Assembly (NCBI GenBank): GCA_913774795.1 | Contig: CAJYIL010000581.1 | Coordinates: 1-7,592 of the forward strand | Direction: 5' to 3' | DNA from: Pseudobdellovibrionaceae bacterium | GTDB lineage: Bacteria > Bdellovibrionota > Bdellovibrionia > Bdellovibrionales > JAMPXM01 | DNA length: 7,592 nucleotides | Position numbers and translations under genes: made by a program | Shown: one piece after another, positions 4,148 to 7,592 of the stretch | Layout of the letters: each line of letters opens with the position of its first letter | Numbering within the stretch: the first letter of the stretch is position 1 | The notes under the pieces: model-generated | The model's database searches: none | Told to the model about the DNA's origin: nothing | Seen by the model: only the letters and a program-made list of their open reading frames with translations

Positions 4148-5251
4148 GTGAAAAGAGAAACGAAGATCTACAGCCAGGACCCGCAGACGCAATCAGAAGG
4201 CAGCTTCTGGGAGCTTTGCATTTTCGCGGTCTTCTTCGTGATTGTTTTCACGGTCCTCGCGCGCACGGCCCACGCGGAGCCAATTACGAAAGAGCAGCGC
4301 GCGCGTGCGACCTCTTCACGCGCAGCAAAGCGAATGATGCTCGCCCAGAATGATCCGAACCTTGTGGCGCAAGCCGCGCCAACGGCGACGGCCGATGACG
4401 ACATGACGGTGAATCCCACGCGCACGACGATTCCAACGGCGATCCCGACTGGCGCTCTTCCACGCGCGAACGTGAGTGCGGGTTTGCCAGAAAAAGATTC
4501 GAACAAGCGTTTCGTTTTCGCATCGTCATTTATCATCGATACGGCGGGTACTTTTGCGCCCGAGAAGAACGAAGATCGCGCGATGTCCGGTGAGTACACA
4601 CTGCGCACGGGCGTCACCGATCAAAAGCACAACATCACTGCGCTGATTCAAGCCGGATACGGCCGCGAGTACACGTTTGAACTCGAAGACGGGCAAGATG
4701 GCGACATCGTTGACCCGACGATCGCCGTTGTGAAGTCGTTCAGAGAAGGTCAGGATTTCCGTTCGCCGATTTTCGATGCGATCAACCTCGGTGTGGGTGG
4801 CTTTATCGGCGCGTCTCGGGAGTCGGCTCGCGGGACATTCGTGGGTTCGATCGGGCCTTCGATTGGCGTCACGAAGCGCATTCACAAGCTCAGCCTCGGT
4901 CAAAAGTTCGGTTACTCGCGCCGCTTCTATAACTACGACATTCGTAACGACGGCACGATCAACGCGCCAGACGCGTTCACCAGCACGACCGACGTCTCAC
5001 TTAATCTCACGGAAAAACTCGCGGTTTCAGTCTCAACGCTTCTCACTTACGCGATCAACTTCCAGGGAACCGGCGAAACTCGCGAGTTGAGCTCGCTCTC
5101 TCTTGATTACTCATTTACTCCGGCTCTTGGCGCGTCGATGGGCGTGGCCACTCGGCGCGGAACGATCTCCGACGAAGGCACCTACAACACGGTGAAATTC
5201 GTCGACGCATCGGTCGCGCAGGGTTTCTTCGATTTGATTTTGAATTTTTAA
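4148..5251 (+). CDS. Predicted outer-membrane beta-barrel protein
   Basis: I cannot name a family, but the architecture is clear. From GTG 4148 the protein has 367 aa: a polar n-region of about 21 residues, a hydrophobic core (ELCIFAVFFVIVFTVLA, 22-38) and a cleavage site after AHA43. A 70-residue low-complexity segment rich in Ala, Thr and Pro follows, then alternating polar/hydrophobic strands from FVFASSFIIDTAG to the end. The final strand, ending FFDLILNF, has the C-terminal aromatic residue recognised by the BAM machinery. The start choice rests on AAAGGG at 4132-4137, 10 nt before the GTG. The frame is open upstream to TTG 4025, but that start lacks a Shine-Dalgarno, sits inside a hairpin, and would bury the signal sequence about 60 residues deep. 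The metalloprotease gene begins 37 bp downstream, so co-transcription is likely. Porin, transporter or protease-anchoring roles all remain open. Confidence 0.75.
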   Translation: MKRETKIYSQDPQTQSEGSFWELCIFAVFFVIVFTVLARTAHAEPITKEQRARATSSRAAKRMMLAQNDPNLVAQAAPTATADDDMTVNPTRTTIPTAIPTGALPRANVSAGLPEKDSNKRFVFASSFIIDTAGTFAPEKNEDRAMSGEYTLRTGVTDQKHNITALIQAGYGREYTFELEDGQDGDIVDPTIAVVKSFREGQDFRSPIFDAINLGVGGFIGASRESARGTFVGSIGPSIGVTKRIHKLSLGQKFGYSRRFYNYDIRNDGTINAPDAFTSTTDVSLNLTEKLAVSVSTLLTYAINFQGTGETRELSSLSLDYSFTPALGASMGVATRRGTISDEGTYNTVKFVDASVAQGFFDLILNF

Positions 5252-5274
5252 GTTTTGTAAGGTTCCGCAACCGT

Positions 5275-5280
5275 AAAGGA
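5275..5280 (+). promoter_or_regulatory. Ribosome binding site of the metalloprotease gene
   Basis: AAAGGA lies 8 nt before ATG 5289 and decides this start: translation from it gives a lipoprotein signal immediately. The 37-bp gap from the beta-barrel stop holds no terminator with a T-run, only a weak GGTT/AACC repeat at 5261-5272. Confidence 0.7.
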
Positions 5281-5288
5281 TTCTGCTC

Positions 5289-7592
5289 ATGAGAAAAACA
5301 TCGAACTTCCAGCTGACATCGCTTCTCGTCGTCGCTTTGGCGATGGTGGCGTCGGCGTGTACGAAGAGCAAAGAGCTCAAAAACAACGTCGACCCTGATG
5401 CTTACGTTGCGAAGGCTGACTTCCAAGGCAAGACTTTCCACCTCTCTCGCGGGGTAGAAGACGCCGATTCCGACAACACCGTCGGCGCAACACCTGGCAT
5501 GTCGGATGACTTCGGTCTCGTGAAAGCGCGAATCACGAAAGACGAACTTCAGTTCATCTCGGTTTATGATCCGAACGGACGTCAGCAGACGAACACGATT
5601 GTCGCTTCGTACAAGATCACGAAGCAATTCGACATCCAGCGCGATAAGAACGACTACGGTAACGAGACAAATAAGATCGTCGAAGACACGACGAATCCTT
5701 GGGATCGTCGCGCTTACATGCGTGTCGACTGGGCGGCGCCGACGAACACGCGCTCGAAATTTGCGGCTTCACTCAGCCAAACAAAAGATCGCCGCGCGCA
5801 AGGCGCTGGCGACGATGAAGAAGGTGGGGGTTCGTACTCCGAAGAAAACACCACGCTTCTTGAAGACGTGAAATCGGCAAACGGCCACATGAGCTTTCTC
5901 GTCGAGACGTCGATCAAAGACCCGTCCAACCACGGCACGTTTATCCTCCCGATGTCGTCAGAAGCTCCAAAGGCTTACCGCGTCGTTTACCGCACGCACT
6001 TGATGGAAGCGAAGCCCTCGGACTTCAAACCGATCCCTTACACGCTGAAAGACTTCGAGCGTTTCGGATACTTCTTCACTCAACAGAACATCCAAGACCC
6101 ACGCGGAATCTTGGAGAAGAACATCTCGCTCTTCGCCAACGTCCACAACGTTTGCGAAAAAGGTCGTGCGGGTTCGTGCTCGACAAATAAAATCACGTGG
6201 ACTCTGTCGCGAGATTTTCCTGAGCGCTACAAGGCGACCGCTCGCCGCGTAATCAAAGATTGGAACGTGACGTTTAAAGCCGCGTTGAATCGCGATGATG
6301 ACGTCGTCGTTCTCGATGAGTCTTCAGAAGCCGACATCTCGGATCCTTCGAAAAACATTCTCGCCTTCTACCCGCACCGTACGAAGTCGGGTCTCCTCGG
6401 CGTCGCTCAGTGGGTCAGCGATCCTCGCACCGGTGAATTGATCGGCGTTCGCGCGACTGTTTACGGTGACGGCATCGATTCTGTCGTGGCAAGCGTCGAC
6501 GATAAAATTAATTTGCTCGTTTCCGAAGATCCTCTGAAAGACATCATCGGAACAACGGGTTTCGGTACTCCGCAGACCTACGTGTCGCCGTTCGACAACC
6601 GCGCAACGGCGCGCTCGTTTGTCGAGAACCGCAAAGCTCTCGGTCTCGATAAGCGCACGCGGGGCGCGTTCAACAATTCGTCGCCGCTTCTCCAAGTGAA
6701 GACGGCGCGCAACATGATGGACAAGACTCCAGACAAAGCGAATGTTCGTGCAATGAATATCGCGTCGAAGGTGAAGTCGCGTTTGATCTTGGCCGATTCG
6801 CAGTTGATCGCTGACGAGAGATTTGCGGTCCCGAACTTCCCGGCTAAAATGGCGGGCTACGAGCTTCCGAACCTCGCCGGGATGGAGCAGATTCTTTTCC
6901 CGCAGGCGAAAATCGAGTCAGATCGCCAAGCGATTCTGCACGATGCGGAGCATGGGATTCACGGCACCGAACTCGTCGAAGACGCGGCGGTTCGTTACCT
7001 CTACAACTTCTTGAAAAAGGGCGCGACGAAGAAAGATCTCGAAGCCAACCGAGCACGTATCGAAGAAGAAATCGCTCAGCTGACTTACTACACGACCGCT
7101 CTTCACGAAGTCGGTCACGCGATGGGTCTTCGTCACAATTTCGCCGGTTCGAGCGATAAAGCTCACTACCCGCAAGAGTACAAAGACATCGAAGCGAAGC
7201 TCGCAAAAGGCGATAAATCGGTTGCGAAAGAAGATCTCGATCAATATTCGTCGTCTTCGATCATGGACTACACACGCGATTTCTTCTCTCAGAAGAACGG
7301 TCTCGGCACTTACGATAAAGCCGCGATCAAGTACGCGTATAACCGCTCGATCAATCGCGACTCTGACCCAGTGACGCTTGCGAACTACAAGTTCTGTACG
7401 GATCACCAGGTCGGCAACAATCTTCTCTGCCAACGTTTTGACAAAGGCCACAACGCGGCGGCGATGGTTCAAGGCGATATCGACCTCTACGATCATAGCT
7501 ACGCTCTCTGGCACTACCGCCGCGGCCGCGTGTCGGCGAACAACATGCGCGGATGGGGATCGCCCGGCGTTCTCGTGAACCAGCTCCTCACA
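5289..7592 (+). CDS. Metzincin-type zinc metalloprotease, lipoprotein (3' end outside window)
   Basis: This is the largest gene here: 768 codons open to the right edge with no stop. Residues 1-24 are a lipoprotein signal (MRKTSNF, hydrophobic 9-20, VASAC with C24 acylated). An N-terminal region of about 500 residues has no motif I can name; it includes an acidic/glycine linker (GDDEEGGGS, about 176-184) and a cysteine pair C289/C297. The zinc site is HEVGHAMGLRH at 606-616: ligands H606, H610, H616, catalytic base E607. The Met-turn is SSSIMDYTR with M659, 43 residues later. Together these define a metzincin. The GLRHNF wording and the following FCTDHQVG...LCQRFDKG block (C703, C714) resemble large bacterial zinc-dependent metalloproteases of the matrixin-like type. 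It is probably co-transcribed with the beta-barrel gene and anchored in the envelope facing the periplasm or outside. Substrate unknown; a role in degrading foreign or envelope protein is inference. Confidence 0.92.
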   Translation, partial: MRKTSNFQLTSLLVVALAMVASACTKSKELKNNVDPDAYVAKADFQGKTFHLSRGVEDADSDNTVGATPGMSDDFGLVKARITKDELQFISVYDPNGRQQTNTIVASYKITKQFDIQRDKNDYGNETNKIVEDTTNPWDRRAYMRVDWAAPTNTRSKFAASLSQTKDRRAQGAGDDEEGGGSYSEENTTLLEDVKSANGHMSFLVETSIKDPSNHGTFILPMSSEAPKAYRVVYRTHLMEAKPSDFKPIPYTLKDFERFGYFFTQQNIQDPRGILEKNISLFANVHNVCEKGRAGSCSTNKITWTLSRDFPERYKATARRVIKDWNVTFKAALNRDDDVVVLDESSEADISDPSKNILAFYPHRTKSGLLGVAQWVSDPRTGELIGVRATVYGDGIDSVVASVDDKINLLVSEDPLKDIIGTTGFGTPQTYVSPFDNRATARSFVENRKALGLDKRTRGAFNNSSPLLQVKTARNMMDKTPDKANVRAMNIASKVKSRLILADSQLIADERFAVPNFPAKMAGYELPNLAGMEQILFPQAKIESDRQAILHDAEHGIHGTELVEDAAVRYLYNFLKKGATKKDLEANRARIEEEIAQLTYYTTALHEVGHAMGLRHNFAGSSDKAHYPQEYKDIEAKLAKGDKSVAKEDLDQYSSSSIMDYTRDFFSQKNGLGTYDKAAIKYAYNRSINRDSDPVTLANYKFCTDHQVGNNLLCQRFDKGHNAAAMVQGDIDLYDHSYALWHYRRGRVSANNMRGWGSPGVLVNQLLT

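Noticed and set aside
5255..5280. Terminator between the beta-barrel and metalloprotease genes
   Set aside because: Only a 4-bp GGTT/AACC stem without a T-run is present, so read-through and co-transcription are more likely.
5115..5627. Long leftward open frame of about 170 codons opposite the beta-barrel/metalloprotease junction
   Set aside because: It has no ribosome binding site and an arginine-rich composition typical of an antisense shadow, and it overlaps two well-supported genes.
6918..7514. Leftward open frame of about 198 codons
   Set aside because: It lies fully opposite the metalloprotease catalytic region and is explained by the codon bias of that gene; no motif or ribosome binding site supports it.
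1..7592. CRISPR array, IS element or prophage
   Set aside because: No regular long direct repeats, terminal inverted repeats, transposase or integrase motifs were seen on either strand.

Overview
The window looks like chromosomal DNA of a moderately GC-rich Gram-negative bacterium. Two genes encode lipoproteins with lipobox signals, one encodes a secreted outer-membrane beta-barrel ending in a C-terminal phenylalanine, and one encodes a periplasmic PstS. The mix of secreted or surface proteases, many small genes and a family 5 uracil-DNA glycosylase would suit a Bdellovibrionota/Oligoflexia-type predator or a relative. That placement is an inference from style; no taxonomic marker gene is present. 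I see no IS element, CRISPR array, tRNA or rRNA.

Layout, left to right. (1) The C-terminal end of a GH1 beta-glucosidase-type gene (2-241, +). (2) A stand-alone pstS (325-1356, +), preceded by four hexamers at an exact 11-bp period that resemble a PhoB/PhoP box. pstCAB is not downstream. (3) A converging family 5 uracil-DNA glycosylase (1367-2140, -); one hairpin lies across the 10-bp gap and can terminate both genes. (4) An accessory-looking stretch, 2141-2660. It holds a promoter candidate, a 30-codon ORF with a near-perfect Shine-Dalgarno sequence, a long stable hairpin in the RNA, and a terminator-like hairpin with a T7 run. (5) A small unrecognised Trp/Arg-rich protein (2662-2889, +). 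(6) A trypsin-like serine protease lipoprotein (2939-3856, -). (7) A divergent intergenic region with a promoter/operator candidate for the protease and an 8-bp hairpin in the leader of the rightward genes. (8) A two-gene unit: a predicted outer-membrane beta-barrel (start best placed at GTG 4148, end 5251) and, 37 bp later, a large metzincin-type zinc metalloprotease lipoprotein (5289 to beyond the right edge).

How they may work together. pstS is probably phosphate-regulated and acts on its own transcription unit. The beta-barrel and metalloprotease are probably co-transcribed and may act together at the cell surface, and the divergently transcribed serine protease lipoprotein sits next to them, so the right half is a cell-envelope proteolysis neighbourhood. 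The least explained part is 2264-2640, which reads as a short transcript with a small ORF and a strongly folded 3' part.
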